From Curtobacterium sp. MCBA15_008 (GTDB lineage: Bacteria > Actinomycetota > Actinomycetes > Actinomycetales > Microbacteriaceae), in the NCBI RefSeq assembly GCF_001865065.1, contig NZ_MJGN01000023.1:155596-217313 (forward strand): a stretch of 61,718 nt of DNA, given 5' to 3'. The translations under genes were made by a program, and so were the position numbers. Under the pieces are notes generated by a model that was not told the origin of the DNA, made no database searches, and was given only the letters and a program-made list of their open reading frames with translations. Every line of letters begins with the position of its first letter. The first letter of the stretch is position 1. Positions 8,475 through 16,325 of this stretch are shown here, piece by piece.

Positions 8475-8864
8475 ATGCGCAAGTCCCTCATCGGCACCTC
8501 GGCCCTGCTCGGCCTCGGCCTCGTGCTCAGCCCCGTCGCCGCGAACGCTGCGACCCCCGCGCCCGCGCCGGTCGCGTCCCAGGCGGCAGCGACGGTCGAG
8601 TCCCCCACGGACCTGACGTCCTACACGCAGCAGCTCGCTGCCTACAACGGTGCCCTCACCCAGAAGATCAAGGTCCAGGGTCTGCCGGGCGCGACGATCA
8701 ACTACTCGGTGAACGGCGTCGTCCAGACGAAGCAGGCGAACGCCAAGGGCATCGCGAAGTTCACCGTCGAGTTCGTGCAGGGCAAGAACGACATCACGGT
8801 CAGCCAGATCACGGCCGACGGCTTCTCCGCCCCGCGTTCGTTCCAGTACGACTTCAGCCGCTGA
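8475..8864 (+). CDS. Small secreted Ig-like protein, unknown function
   Basis: A 129-aa protein with a clean signal peptide (residues 1-24, cleavage after AANA), so it is exported by Sec. The mature ~105 residues begin with an Ala/Pro linker, then a beta-rich pattern (GLPGATINYSVNG, AKGIAKFTVEF, GKNDITVSQITADG) resembling a single bacterial Ig-like repeat. No catalytic motif or wall anchor is visible. A near-consensus AAGGAG lies 5 nt before the ATG and a strong hairpin follows the stop, suggesting a well-expressed single-gene unit. An extracellular structural or adhesion role is only a guess. Confidence 0.8.
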   Translation: MRKSLIGTSALLGLGLVLSPVAANAATPAPAPVASQAAATVESPTDLTSYTQQLAAYNGALTQKIKVQGLPGATINYSVNGVVQTKQANAKGIAKFTVEFVQGKNDITVSQITADGFSAPRSFQYDFSR

Positions 8865-8873
8865 TCGGTGGCG

Positions 8874-8903
8874 ACGCCCCGCATCGAACGCGATGCGGGG
8901 CGT
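8874..8903 (+). terminator. Hairpin terminator of the secreted-protein gene
   Basis: A perfect 13-bp stem (8874-8886 / 8891-8903) around a 4-nt loop, 10 nt after the stop. Confidence 0.85.
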
Positions 8904-8978
8904 TGCCCGGGCACCGCAAGCGTTGGTTCGCACCACATCCGCAGCCACCCTGTGTGCACACCCTCCACACGGCGCGAT

Positions 8979-8984
8979 TAGGCT
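8979..8984 (+). promoter_or_regulatory. -10 box TAGGCT of gltA
   Basis: TAGGCT ends 6 nt before the GTG at 8991, so gltA mRNA is probably leaderless. Confidence 0.55.
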
Positions 8985-8990
8985 GTCCTC

Positions 8991-10349
8991 GTGACTGACA
9001 CTGCCAACGACGCTCAGAAGACGGCCACACCGCCCACCACGCCCGTCCCCGTGAGTCCCGCCGCCGAGCAGACGATCGAGACCGCGACGCTGACGTACCC
9101 GGGCGGCACCGCGGAGTTCCCGATCCTGCCGAGCGTCGACGGCGCGTCGACCGTCGACATCTCGACGTTCAAGAAGCAGACGGGCATGAACACGCTCGAC
9201 TACGGCTTCGTGAACACCGGCTCGACGAAGAGCGCGATCACCTACATCGACGGCGACCAGGGCATCCTGCGCTACCGCGGGTACCCGATCGACCAGGTCG
9301 CCTCGAACTGCACCTTCCTCGAGGTCGCCTGGCTGCTCATCTACGGCGAACTGCCCTCGGAGTCCGAGCTCGCCGACTTCGACGCCCGCATCCGCCGCCA
9401 CACGCTCCTGCACGAGGACCTGCGTCGTCTGTTCGACGCCCTCCCGCACTCGGCCCACCCGATGTCCGTCCTCTCCAGCGCCGTCAGCGCCCTGTCGACC
9501 TACTACGAGGACGACATGGACGTCGACGATCCCGAGAAGGTCGAGCTGCAGACCGTCCGGCTGCTCGCGAAGCTGCCGGTCATCGCCGCCTACGCGCACA
9601 AGAAGTCGATCGGGCAGGCCTTCCTGTACCCGGACAACTCGCTGTCCTTCGTGGACAACTTCCTGCGCCTGAACTTCGGCACCATGGCCGAGACGTACCA
9701 GCCGAACCCGGTGCTGTCGAAGGCCCTCGACCGGCTGCTCATCCTGCACGAGGACCACGAGCAGAACGCCTCGACCGCCACGGTCCGCATGGTCGGGTCG
9801 ACGAAGGCGAACATGTTCGCGTCGATCTCCGCCGGCATCAACGCCCTGTACGGTCCGCTGCACGGTGGTGCGAACGAGGCCGTCCTCGAGATGCTCCAGC
9901 AGATCAAGGACTCCGGCGAGCCCGTGCAGCGCTTCGTCGAGCGGGTGAAGAACAAGGAGCGCGGGGTGAAGCTCATGGGCTTCGGGCACCGCGTCTACAA
10001 GAACTACGACCCGCGCGCGAAGCTCGTGAAGGAGAGCGCGGACGAGGTCCTCGAGTCGCTCGGCGTGCAGGACGACCTGCTCGACATCGCGAAGGAACTC
10101 GAGCAGATCGCGCTCTCCGACGAGTACTTCGTCGAGCGCAAGCTCTACCCGAACGTCGACTTCTACACGGGCATCATCTACAAGGCGATGGGCTTCCCGC
10201 CGCGGATGTTCACGGTCCTGTTCGCGATCGGTCGTCTGCCGGGGTGGATTGCCCAGTGGCGTGAGCTCAACAACGACCCGCTCAACAAGATCGGCCGCCC
10301 GCAGCAGCTCTACGTCGGGTACCCGGAGCGCGACCTCCCGAAGCACTGA
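8991..10349 (+). CDS. gltA: Citrate synthase
   Basis: A 452-aa TCA-cycle enzyme that condenses oxaloacetate and acetyl-CoA. The active-site region MGFGHRVYKNYDPR, the GPLHGGANEAV helix and the DFYTGIIYKAMGFPPRMFTVLFA C-terminal core are all present, matching type II hexameric enzymes. The first ~25 residues are a Thr/Pro-rich extension of low complexity, but the leaderless promoter points to the GTG at 8991 as the real start. A hairpin and then a long tandem array separate it from the convergent dapD gene. Confidence 0.96.
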   Translation: MTDTANDAQKTATPPTTPVPVSPAAEQTIETATLTYPGGTAEFPILPSVDGASTVDISTFKKQTGMNTLDYGFVNTGSTKSAITYIDGDQGILRYRGYPIDQVASNCTFLEVAWLLIYGELPSESELADFDARIRRHTLLHEDLRRLFDALPHSAHPMSVLSSAVSALSTYYEDDMDVDDPEKVELQTVRLLAKLPVIAAYAHKKSIGQAFLYPDNSLSFVDNFLRLNFGTMAETYQPNPVLSKALDRLLILHEDHEQNASTATVRMVGSTKANMFASISAGINALYGPLHGGANEAVLEMLQQIKDSGEPVQRFVERVKNKERGVKLMGFGHRVYKNYDPRAKLVKESADEVLESLGVQDDLLDIAKELEQIALSDEYFVERKLYPNVDFYTGIIYKAMGFPPRMFTVLFAIGRLPGWIAQWRELNNDPLNKIGRPQQLYVGYPERDLPKH

Positions 10350-10361
10350 CCCATCCTGAGT

Positions 10362-10391
10362 GCCCCGCCCCACGAATCCGTGGCGCGGGGC
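10362..10391 (+). terminator. Hairpin terminator of gltA
   Basis: Inverted repeat 10362-10373 / 10380-10391, 12 bp with one mismatch, starting 12 nt after the stop. Confidence 0.65.
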
Positions 10392-10451
10392 GCTCGTGCG
10401 TGTGCGCGGGCGGGCGCCTCGCGCTCGTCTGCGCGCCCCGCCGCGGGCCGC

Positions 10452-11112
10452 GAGCGGGCGATTTGTCGGGGTCGGGTGGCGGACGCACCGCGGTGTTCCG
10501 CCCGCTCGTCGTTCGCGGGCGGACGGGCCGGGGTCGAGCGGGCGAAGTACCTCGGTCGTGTTGGTGGCGCACGCCGGCATTCCGCCCGCTCGTCGCTTGC
10601 GGGGGCTGGCCGGGCGTGAGCGGGCGTATTCGCGCGGTCCGGTCGTGGGCGCACGCCGGTGTTCCGCCCGCTCGTCGCTTGCGGGCGGGCGGGACGGGGT
10701 CGAGCGGGCGAAGTGCCTCGGTCGCGTTGGTGGTGCACGCCGGTGTTCCGCCCGCTCGTCGCTTGCGGGGGCTGGCCGGGCGTGAGCGGGCGGATTCCCG
10801 CGGTCTGATCGTGGCGCACGCCGGTGTTCCGCCCGCTCGTCGTTCGCGGGCGGGCGGGCCGAGGTCGAGCGGGCGAATTGCCGGCGTCCGGTCGTGGGTG
10901 CACGCCGGTGTTCCGCCCGCTCGTCGCTTGCGGGCGCTGGCCGGGCGTGAGCGGGTGGATTCCCGTGGTCCGGTCGTGGGCGCACGCCGGCATTCCGCCC
11001 GCTCGTCGTTCGCCAGCTGGCGCGGGCAGGCGGGCGCGGGCGAGGCGAGCGGGCGAAGGCGCGGCGTCGGCTGGCGCACGCACTGCGGCCTTCCGCCCGC
11101 TCGCGGAAGGAA
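10452..11112. repeat. Tandem array of 81-98 bp units, each with a long inverted repeat
   Basis: Eight copies of TTCCGCCCGCTC begin at 10496, 10580, 10662, 10746, 10827, 10911, 10993 and 11091 (spacings 84, 82, 84, 81, 84, 82, 98). In most units it is followed about 26 nt later by GAGCGGGCG, the reverse complement of CGCCCGCTC, so each unit can fold into a stem-loop, and then by GGGCGCACGCCGG or a close variant. Units alternate between an A type (84 bp, ...GACGGGGTCGAGCGGG) and a B type (81-82 bp, ...GGCCGGGCGTGAGCGGG), giving a ~166-bp higher-order repeat. The array fills most of the convergent gltA/dapD gap. Open frames across it translate to repeats such as RRAGGTPAC in several frames and I do not regard them as genes. 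Confidence 0.9.
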
Positions 11113-11171
11113 GGAAAGAAAGAAGGACGAACGGGCACGGCGCGAGCGGCAGCGCACGAGGCGCAACCGCT

Positions 11172-11214
11172 TGGAGGCGCGGCGCCGGTCTCTCCGACCG
11201 GCGCCGCGCCTCCA
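11172..11214. terminator. 19-bp palindromic terminator of dapD, GGAGGCGCGG family
   Basis: A perfect 19-bp stem (11172-11190 / 11196-11214) with a 5-nt loop, 31 nt beyond the dapD stop on the minus strand. It is bidirectional and belongs to the palindrome family seen at 18153, 35828 and 51466. Between the tandem array and this hairpin lies a purine tract of GGAA/GAAA steps (11105-11130). Confidence 0.85.
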
Positions 11215-11245
11215 GGCGGCCGCGCTGCGCGCGGAGCGCCCCGCG

Positions 11246-12214
11246 TTACGCGTGCAGCGCGGTGTTGAGCTGGATGCCCTGCCCCTGGCGCTGGAGCGCC
11301 TCGACGGCGCCGGTGAGCGAGTTGCGGCGGAAGAGGATGTTCGGGGTGCCGGAGAGCTCCGCGGCCTTGACCGTCCTCGGGGTGCCGTCCGGGTTCGGCG
11401 CAGCGCCGACGAGGACGACCTTCGTGCCGGCCGTCACGTAGAGCCCGGCCTCGATCACGGAGTCGTCGCCGAGCGAGATGCCGAGGCCGGCGTTCGCCCC
11501 GAGGAGCGCACGCTCGCCGAGGGACACCCGGTGCGTGCCGCCGCCGGACAGCGTGCCCATGATGGACGCTCCGCCGCCGATGTCGGTGCCGTTGCCGACG
11601 ACGACGCCCTGCGAGACGCGGCCCTCGATCATGGCGTCGCCGAGGGTGCCGGCGTTGAAGTTCACGAAACCCTCGTGCATGACGGTCGTGCCCGGTGCGA
11701 GGTGCGCGCCGAGGCGGACCCGGTTCGCGTCGCCGATGCGGACGCGGTCCGGCACGACGTAGTCGAGGAGCCGCGGGAACTTGTCGACGGCGTGCACGGC
11801 GATGCCGGCCCGCTGCAGACCCGGACGCAGGCGTGTGAGCGACTCGGGGTGCACGGGGCCGGCGTTCGTCCACGCGACGATCGGCAGGTGCGCGAAGACG
11901 CCGTCGAGGTTGATCTCGTTCGGGCGCACGTGCAGGTGGCTCAGCAGGTGCAGGCGGAGGTACGCGTCCTCGGTGCTGGACGGGGGCGCGTCGATCGTGA
12001 CCTCGGTGGTGACGGCCTCGATGCGGACCTCGCGGCGCGGGTCGTCGGCCACGTGCGCGCGGAGCTCGGCGGGGAAGGCGGCGTCGGCCGGCAGCGCTCC
12101 GAGGTGCGTCTCCGGGTACCAGGTGTCGAGCGTCGTGCCGTCGGCGGCGATCGTCGCGAGGCCGTGGCCCCACGCGGTGGTCGGGCGGTCGGTGGCAGCG
12201 GTCGTGTCGGTCAC
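11246..12214 (-). CDS. dapD: Tetrahydrodipicolinate N-succinyltransferase, actinobacterial type
   Basis: A 322-aa enzyme that transfers succinyl from succinyl-CoA to tetrahydrodipicolinate. The C-terminal part is a left-handed beta-helix of hexapeptide repeats ([20 protein letters not shown], then [20 protein letters not shown]). The length and N-terminal domain match the mycobacterial form rather than the 274-aa proteobacterial one. The GTG at 12214 lies 6 nt from a TACCCT box (12221-12226), favouring this start over a longer Pro-rich frame. It is divergent from dapE. Confidence 0.94.
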   Translation of the reverse strand: MTDTTAATDRPTTAWGHGLATIAADGTTLDTWYPETHLGALPADAAFPAELRAHVADDPRREVRIEAVTTEVTIDAPPSSTEDAYLRLHLLSHLHVRPNEINLDGVFAHLPIVAWTNAGPVHPESLTRLRPGLQRAGIAVHAVDKFPRLLDYVVPDRVRIGDANRVRLGAHLAPGTTVMHEGFVNFNAGTLGDAMIEGRVSQGVVVGNGTDIGGGASIMGTLSGGGTHRVSLGERALLGANAGLGISLGDDSVIEAGLYVTAGTKVVLVGAAPNPDGTPRTVKAAELSGTPNILFRRNSLTGAVEALQRQGQGIQLNTALHA

Positions 12215-12220
12215 CGCACC

Positions 12221-12226
12221 AGGGTA
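12221..12226 (-). promoter_or_regulatory. -10 box TACCCT of dapD
   Basis: TACCCT on the minus strand ends 6 nt before the GTG at 12214. Confidence 0.5.
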
Positions 12227-12247
12227 CCCAGCGATGGGAGGCGACCA

Positions 12248-12322
12248 CCCGTCCGTCCGGACGGGTCCGCCGGACGCGCACGGCGCCTCCAGGCCTGGAG
12301 GCACGGGTCCTGTGGACAGACC
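12248..12322. repeat. Cluster of three palindromes between dapD and dapE
   Basis: In order: CCCGTCCG/CGGACGGG (12248-12265); an 18-bp perfect palindrome of the GGAGGC family, GCCTCCAGGCCTGGAGGC (12285-12302); and CGGGTC/GACCCG (about 12304-12324). They lie between two divergent leaderless promoters, a position where terminators are not needed, so a protein-binding or architectural role is possible. Confidence 0.7.
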
Positions 12323-12372
12323 CGGCCCGTCCACAGGTGGTCGCCTCGGCGGTCTCCGCAAGGGCCGGCCGG

Positions 12373-12378
12373 TAGGCT
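12373..12378 (+). promoter_or_regulatory. -10 box TAGGCT of dapE
   Basis: TAGGCT ends 6 nt before the ATG at 12385 (leaderless pattern). Confidence 0.55.
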
Positions 12379-12384
12379 GCGTCC

Positions 12385-13467
12385 ATGCCGGAGCAGCTCG
12401 ACCTCACCGCCTCGTCCATCGACATCACCCGTGCCATCTGCGACATCGAGTCGGTGTCCGGCAACGAGGGACCCCTCGCTGACGCGATCGAAGCGGCCCT
12501 GACGCCGCTCGCCCACCTCGAGGTGATCCGCGACGGCGACTCGATCGTCGCGCGGACGAACCTCGGCCGCGACCGTCGGGTCGTCATCGCGGGGCACATC
12601 GACACCGTCCCGCTCAACGGCAACCTGCCGACGGAGTTCCGGACGACCGAGGACGGCACCGAGATCCTCTGGGGCCGTGGCACGGTCGACATGAAGGGCG
12701 GGTGCGCGGTCCAGCTGAAGCTCGCCCACGACCTGTCCGCGCCGAGCGTCGACGTGACCTGGGTGTTCTACGACCACGAAGAGGTGAGCGACTCGCTCAA
12801 CGGTCTCGGTCGTCTGGCCCGGACGCGTCCCGAGCTCCTCGCCGGCGACTTCGCCATCCTGGGGGAGCCCTCGGGCGCGCAGATCGAGGGGGGCTGCAAC
12901 GGCAACCTCCGCGCCGAGATCCGCACGTTCGGCAAGCGGTCGCACAGTGCCCGCAGCTGGATCGGCGACAACGCGATCCACAAGACCGCGCCGATCCTGG
13001 CGACGCTCGCGGCGTACGAGCCCCGCACGGTCACGGTCGACGGGCTCGAGTACCGCGAGGGCCTCAACGCCGTCGGCATCACGGGCGGCATCGCCGGCAA
13101 CGTCATCCCCGACGAGGCGATGGTGCACGTGAACTACCGCTTCGCGCCGTCGCGCAGCGCCGACGAGGCCGTGGCGCACATCCGCGAGCTCTTCGACGGG
13201 TACGACGTGCAGATCGTCGACCTCGCGGCCGGCGCGCGTCCGGGCCTCGACGCGCCCCTCGCACAGGACTTCGTCGCGGCGGTCGGCGGTCCGGCGCCCC
13301 GCCCGAAGTACGGCTGGACCGACGTCGCCCGCTTCTCGGCGCTCGGTGTCCCCGCCGTGAACTACGGCCCCGGCGAGCCCGTGTTCGCCCACCACGACGA
13401 CGAGCAGGTCCCCGTCGACCAGATCACCTCGGTCGAGGACGGTCTGCGTCGGTGGCTGACGGCCTGA
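12385..13467 (+). CDS. dapE: Succinyl-diaminopimelate desuccinylase
   Basis: A 360-aa M20A metallopeptidase-fold enzyme that releases succinate and LL-DAP. Di-zinc ligands are visible in [42 protein letters not shown] and VFAHHDDEQ. The dimerisation domain begins about residue 175 (KRSHSARSW). ATG start with a leaderless promoter. Its 3' end overlaps the start of the next gene by 16 nt, so the two are probably translated from one message. Confidence 0.93.
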   Translation: MPEQLDLTASSIDITRAICDIESVSGNEGPLADAIEAALTPLAHLEVIRDGDSIVARTNLGRDRRVVIAGHIDTVPLNGNLPTEFRTTEDGTEILWGRGTVDMKGGCAVQLKLAHDLSAPSVDVTWVFYDHEEVSDSLNGLGRLARTRPELLAGDFAILGEPSGAQIEGGCNGNLRAEIRTFGKRSHSARSWIGDNAIHKTAPILATLAAYEPRTVTVDGLEYREGLNAVGITGGIAGNVIPDEAMVHVNYRFAPSRSADEAVAHIRELFDGYDVQIVDLAAGARPGLDAPLAQDFVAAVGGPAPRPKYGWTDVARFSALGVPAVNYGPGEPVFAHHDDEQVPVDQITSVEDGLRRWLTA

Positions 13468-14696
13468 CCACGGCCGGGTCCACCCGGCTGAGCCCCGCCC
13501 GCGCCCGGTGGCACGCCCGCTACCGGGTGGTGCCGTGGTGGGTGCGGATCACGGTCGTCTACGTCCTCGCCCGGCTTGTCACGGGCGCGATGCTCTCCGC
13601 GTTCGCGAGCGTGCAGGCGGCGAACTCCTTCACCGTGCAGCACCCGTCGTACCTGTCGTTCGCGTCCATCTGGGACGGCGCCTGGTACCGGGTGATCGCG
13701 GCGAACGGGTACCCGTCGACCCTGCCGGTGGACGCCGCCGGTCACGTCACCGAGAACGCGTGGGCGTTCATGCCGGCGTACCCGTTCCTGGTGCGGGCGC
13801 TGATGGCGCTGACCGGGGCGTCGTTCGAGTTCGTCGCGGTCTCGGTCTCGCTGCTGTGCGGCTGGGGTGCGGCGCTGGTGTTCCGCCGGCTGATGGGGCG
13901 CTTCCTCGACCCGGCGCGTGCGACGTTCGCCACCGTGCTGTTCTGCGTCGCGCCGGTGTCCGCGATGTTCCAGGTCGCCTACGCCGAGTCGATGGGGCTG
14001 TTCCTGCTCCTCGTCGCGCTGCTGCTCATGGTCGACCGGCGCTGGTGGACGATGCTGCCCGTGGTGCTGCTGCTCGGGATGACCCGACCGACCGGGCTGG
14101 CCTTCGCGCTGCTCGTGGTGCTGTTCCTCGGCGCGTGGTTCGTCCGGCCGGCCTGGGTCCGGTCGTCCGAGCCCCTGACCGTCCGACGGTTCGTGCCGCC
14201 CGCCGTGGTCGCCGTCGTCTCTGGGGTGGTCGGGCTGGCCTGGCCGGCGATCGCCTGGGCGGTGACGGGGGTGCCGAAGGCCTACACGGACACCGAGCTG
14301 GCCTGGCGGTCGTCGTACATCGGCTGGAGGGAGCTCGTGCCCTTCGCGCCCTGGATCCAGGGCTTCGGGTGGTGGTTCCGCCAGCCGGCCGGCGGGATCC
14401 TGCTCGCCGTGGTCGTCGTCGGGTTCGCGGCGTTCGTCTTCCTGCCCGCTGCGCGCCGCATCGGGCTCGAGCTGCGGCTCTGGGGCGTCGCCTACCTCGT
14501 CTACCTGCTCGCGGTGTTCTTCCCGCAGTCGAGCACCTGGCGCATCCTGCTGCCGATCGCGCCGCTCCTCGGGATCGTGGCGCTGCCGCGGTCGCGGGTC
14601 TACCGGGTCGCCGTCGTGGTCGCCTGCATCGCCGCGCAGTGGGCGTGGCTGTACTTCTGCTGGTGGGTCGACGGCTACGACTGGACCCCGCCGTGA
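13452..14696 (+). CDS. PIG-V-like GT-C mannosyltransferase, integral membrane
   Basis: A 414-aa polytopic membrane protein with roughly 9-10 hydrophobic segments. The first extracellular loop carries IWDGAWYRVIAANGYPS, then WAFMPAYPFLVRALM. This WDxxWY/GYP...P.YP pattern is that of PIG-V-type polyprenyl-phosphate-dependent mannosyltransferases (GT-C fold; the loop Asp coordinates the lipid-phosphate donor). The acceptor is unknown. Start GTG 13452 overlaps dapE by 16 nt; the last 22 nt overlap the convergent AI-2E permease gene. Confidence 0.75.
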   Translation: MADGLTTAGSTRLSPARARWHARYRVVPWWVRITVVYVLARLVTGAMLSAFASVQAANSFTVQHPSYLSFASIWDGAWYRVIAANGYPSTLPVDAAGHVTENAWAFMPAYPFLVRALMALTGASFEFVAVSVSLLCGWGAALVFRRLMGRFLDPARATFATVLFCVAPVSAMFQVAYAESMGLFLLLVALLLMVDRRWWTMLPVVLLLGMTRPTGLAFALLVVLFLGAWFVRPAWVRSSEPLTVRRFVPPAVVAVVSGVVGLAWPAIAWAVTGVPKAYTDTELAWRSSYIGWRELVPFAPWIQGFGWWFRQPAGGILLAVVVVGFAAFVFLPAARRIGLELRLWGVAYLVYLLAVFFPQSSTWRILLPIAPLLGIVALPRSRVYRVAVVVACIAAQWAWLYFCWWVDGYDWTPP

Positions 14697-15835
14697 TCGG
14701 CGTGGCCTGATACGACGGGCGCGTCGTCGCCCGGGCGCCACGCTGCGGCCGCGTTCACCATCGCGTTCACCGTCGCGATGAACGGCACCGCGAAGAACGC
14801 CCCGACGACGCCGGCGATCGTCGTGCCCGCGGTGACCCCGAGGACCACGCCGAGCGGGTGGACCTTGACGGCCTGACCGGTCAGGAACGGGTGCAGCACG
14901 TGGCTCTCGAGCTGCTGCACGAGCACGACGACGCCGAGCATGATCAGCGCCGTCACCCACCCGTTGAACACCAGCGCGATGAGGACGGCGACGATCCCGG
15001 CGACGATCGCGCCCACGACCGGGATGAACGCCCCGAGGAACACGATCACGCCGATCGGGACGGCGAGCGGCACCTGCAGGATGAGCGCCCCGATCACCAC
15101 GCCGAGCGCATCGGTGACCGCGACGAGGAGCTGGATCCGGATGAAGCTGGTCAGCGTCTTCCACCCGGCGTGTCCGGCGACGTCGATGCGCGGGCGCGCA
15201 CGACCGGGGAACAGCCGGACCACCCAGGCCCAGATCCGTGGTCCGTCGATGAGCACGAAGAGCGTCGTGAACACGATGATGAACAGGCCCTCGAACGCGT
15301 GCACCGCTCCCGAGCCTGCCTCTTGGAAGCCCGACAGGATCGACGAGGCGTGCGTCTGCAGGTAGTCGGTGCCGTCGGACACCCACCGGTTCACGTCACT
15401 CGCCGTGATGCCGAAGGGCTCGCTGTCGAGGAGTGACTGCAGCGACCGCACGCTGTGGTGCAGCCGGTGCTCGAGCGAGGGCAGGTCGTACCGGATCTGC
15501 GCGGTCACGATCAGTGCGAGACCGCCGATGGCCAGCACGATCGCGACGAAGCAGGACAGCACGGCGGTCCACTTCGGCCAGCGGTGGCGCTGCAGGAACG
15601 CCGACATCGGAGCGAGGAGTGCGCAGACGAGCAGGGCGACGAGGAACGGTACGACGATGTCCTGCAGCAGGACGACGAGGGCCACCACGACCGCGAGCAG
15701 GGCGCCGACGACCAGCAGTCGCCACGAGAACGCGCCGGCGATCCGCATCCCCGCAGGGACCGCGTCGTCGGTCGGAGCGGGCACTGCGGCCTCGTCCCGA
15801 GGGGTCCGGTTGCGCGTGGAGCGGATGTTCGGCAT
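14675..15835 (-). CDS. AI-2E family transporter (PerM-like permease)
   Basis: A 386-aa membrane protein with about seven or eight hydrophobic segments. The two N-terminal ones (LLVVGALLAVVVALVVLLQD, VPFLVALLVCALLAP), a soluble middle region with predicted helices, and the Gly/Pro-rich C-terminal segments (PLAVPIGVIVFLGAFIPVVG) are typical of the AI-2E/PerM family. The substrate is not predictable; many members are not autoinducer exporters. The ATG at 15835 starts MPNIRSTRNRTP; no convincing -10 box or RBS was found, so the start is less certain than the gene. The 3' end overlaps the mannosyltransferase gene. Confidence 0.85.
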   Translation of the reverse strand: MPNIRSTRNRTPRDEAAVPAPTDDAVPAGMRIAGAFSWRLLVVGALLAVVVALVVLLQDIVVPFLVALLVCALLAPMSAFLQRHRWPKWTAVLSCFVAIVLAIGGLALIVTAQIRYDLPSLEHRLHHSVRSLQSLLDSEPFGITASDVNRWVSDGTDYLQTHASSILSGFQEAGSGAVHAFEGLFIIVFTTLFVLIDGPRIWAWVVRLFPGRARPRIDVAGHAGWKTLTSFIRIQLLVAVTDALGVVIGALILQVPLAVPIGVIVFLGAFIPVVGAIVAGIVAVLIALVFNGWVTALIMLGVVVLVQQLESHVLHPFLTGQAVKVHPLGVVLGVTAGTTIAGVVGAFFAVPFIATVNAMVNAAAAWRPGDDAPVVSGHADHGGVQS

Positions 15836-15922
15836 ACGCCAAGGTGACCATTCCGAACCGCGAGAACGTCCCGATTCGCCACCCCCAACCTGGGCGGTTT
15901 CGCAGTTCCCCCATCGATACGA

Positions 15923-15928
15923 GATAAT
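15923..15928 (+). promoter_or_regulatory. -10 box GATAAT of the DUF3117 gene
   Basis: GATAAT is one of the closest matches to the TATAAT consensus in the window. It lies about 35 nt before the ATG, leaving room for the AAAGGGG ribosome site (about 15948-15955). Confidence 0.55.
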
Positions 15929-15962
15929 GGGCGTGCATGTACTGCACGAAAGGGGACATCTG

Positions 15963-16133
15963 ATGGCAGCCATGAAGCCGAGGACCGGTGACGGGCCGAT
16001 GGAGGCTGTTAAGGAGGGTCGACTCATCATCGTGCGGGTTCCGCTCGAAGGTGGAGGCCGCCTGGTCGTCTCGGTCAACGATGCCGAGGCCAAGGAACTC
16101 CACGACGCACTCGCTGAGGTCGTCTCGGCCTAG
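15963..16133 (+). CDS. DUF3117 small protein
   Basis: A 56-aa protein (MAAMKPRTGDGPMEAVKEGR...) that is the whole DUF3117 domain, a family conserved across actinobacteria with no known function. The pattern is basic/acidic with two beta-like stretches (RLIIVRVPLEGGGRLVVSV) and a C-terminal helix (DAEAKELHDALAEVV). AAAGGGG precedes the ATG and a near-consensus -10 and a hairpin with a T-run bracket the gene, suggesting strong, monocistronic expression. Confidence 0.92.
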   Translation: MAAMKPRTGDGPMEAVKEGRLIIVRVPLEGGGRLVVSVNDAEAKELHDALAEVVSA

Positions 16134-16155
16134 TACGTCGAAGCACCGAACGGAG

Positions 16156-16183
16156 AGCCCGGAACGCGTACGTTCCGGGCTTT
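16156..16183 (+). terminator. Intrinsic terminator of the DUF3117 gene
   Basis: An 11-bp perfect stem (16156-16166 / 16171-16181) with a CGTA loop, running into TTT. Confidence 0.85.
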
Positions 16184-16190
16184 CCGCCGT

Positions 16191-16278
16191 CCGGAGCCGG
16201 AGCTGGAGCCGAAGCCGGGACCCGAGCCCGAGCCCGAGCCCGAGTTCGAACCAGAGCCGGAGCCCGAACCAGTCCCGA
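16191..16278. repeat. Imperfect hexanucleotide repeat (GAGCCC-like)
   Basis: About 14 imperfect copies of GAGCCG/GAGCCC/GAACCA in a row; the minus strand would read Gly-Ser repeats. Purines and pyrimidines alternate in blocks, so replication slippage is likely. It lies between the DUF3117 terminator and the ATPase promoter. Confidence 0.75.
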
Positions 16279-16325
16279 TGCCGACGCGGGGCCCGGTGTC
16301 GGCTGCGCACGGCATGATGGCGTCC

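Noticed and set aside
10452..11112. CRISPR array
   Set aside because: The sequences between conserved heads are themselves repeated in alternating types, not unique spacers, and no cas gene is present.
10282..11166. Long minus-strand frames across the tandem array, with repeated RRAGGTPAC-type peptides
   Set aside because: Several frames are open at once, none has a ribosome site or promoter spacing, one runs into gltA, and the peptides simply mirror the DNA repeat.
8355..12692. A 1445-residue minus-strand open frame
   Set aside because: It is antisense to gltA and the secreted-protein gene and to dapE, with Arg/Pro/Ala-rich composition typical of a shadow frame in high-GC DNA.
15835..16093. 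Longer N-terminus for the AI-2E permease
   Set aside because: It would be antisense to the DUF3117 gene and its residues are low-complexity; MPNIRSTRN at 15835 is the first plausible start.
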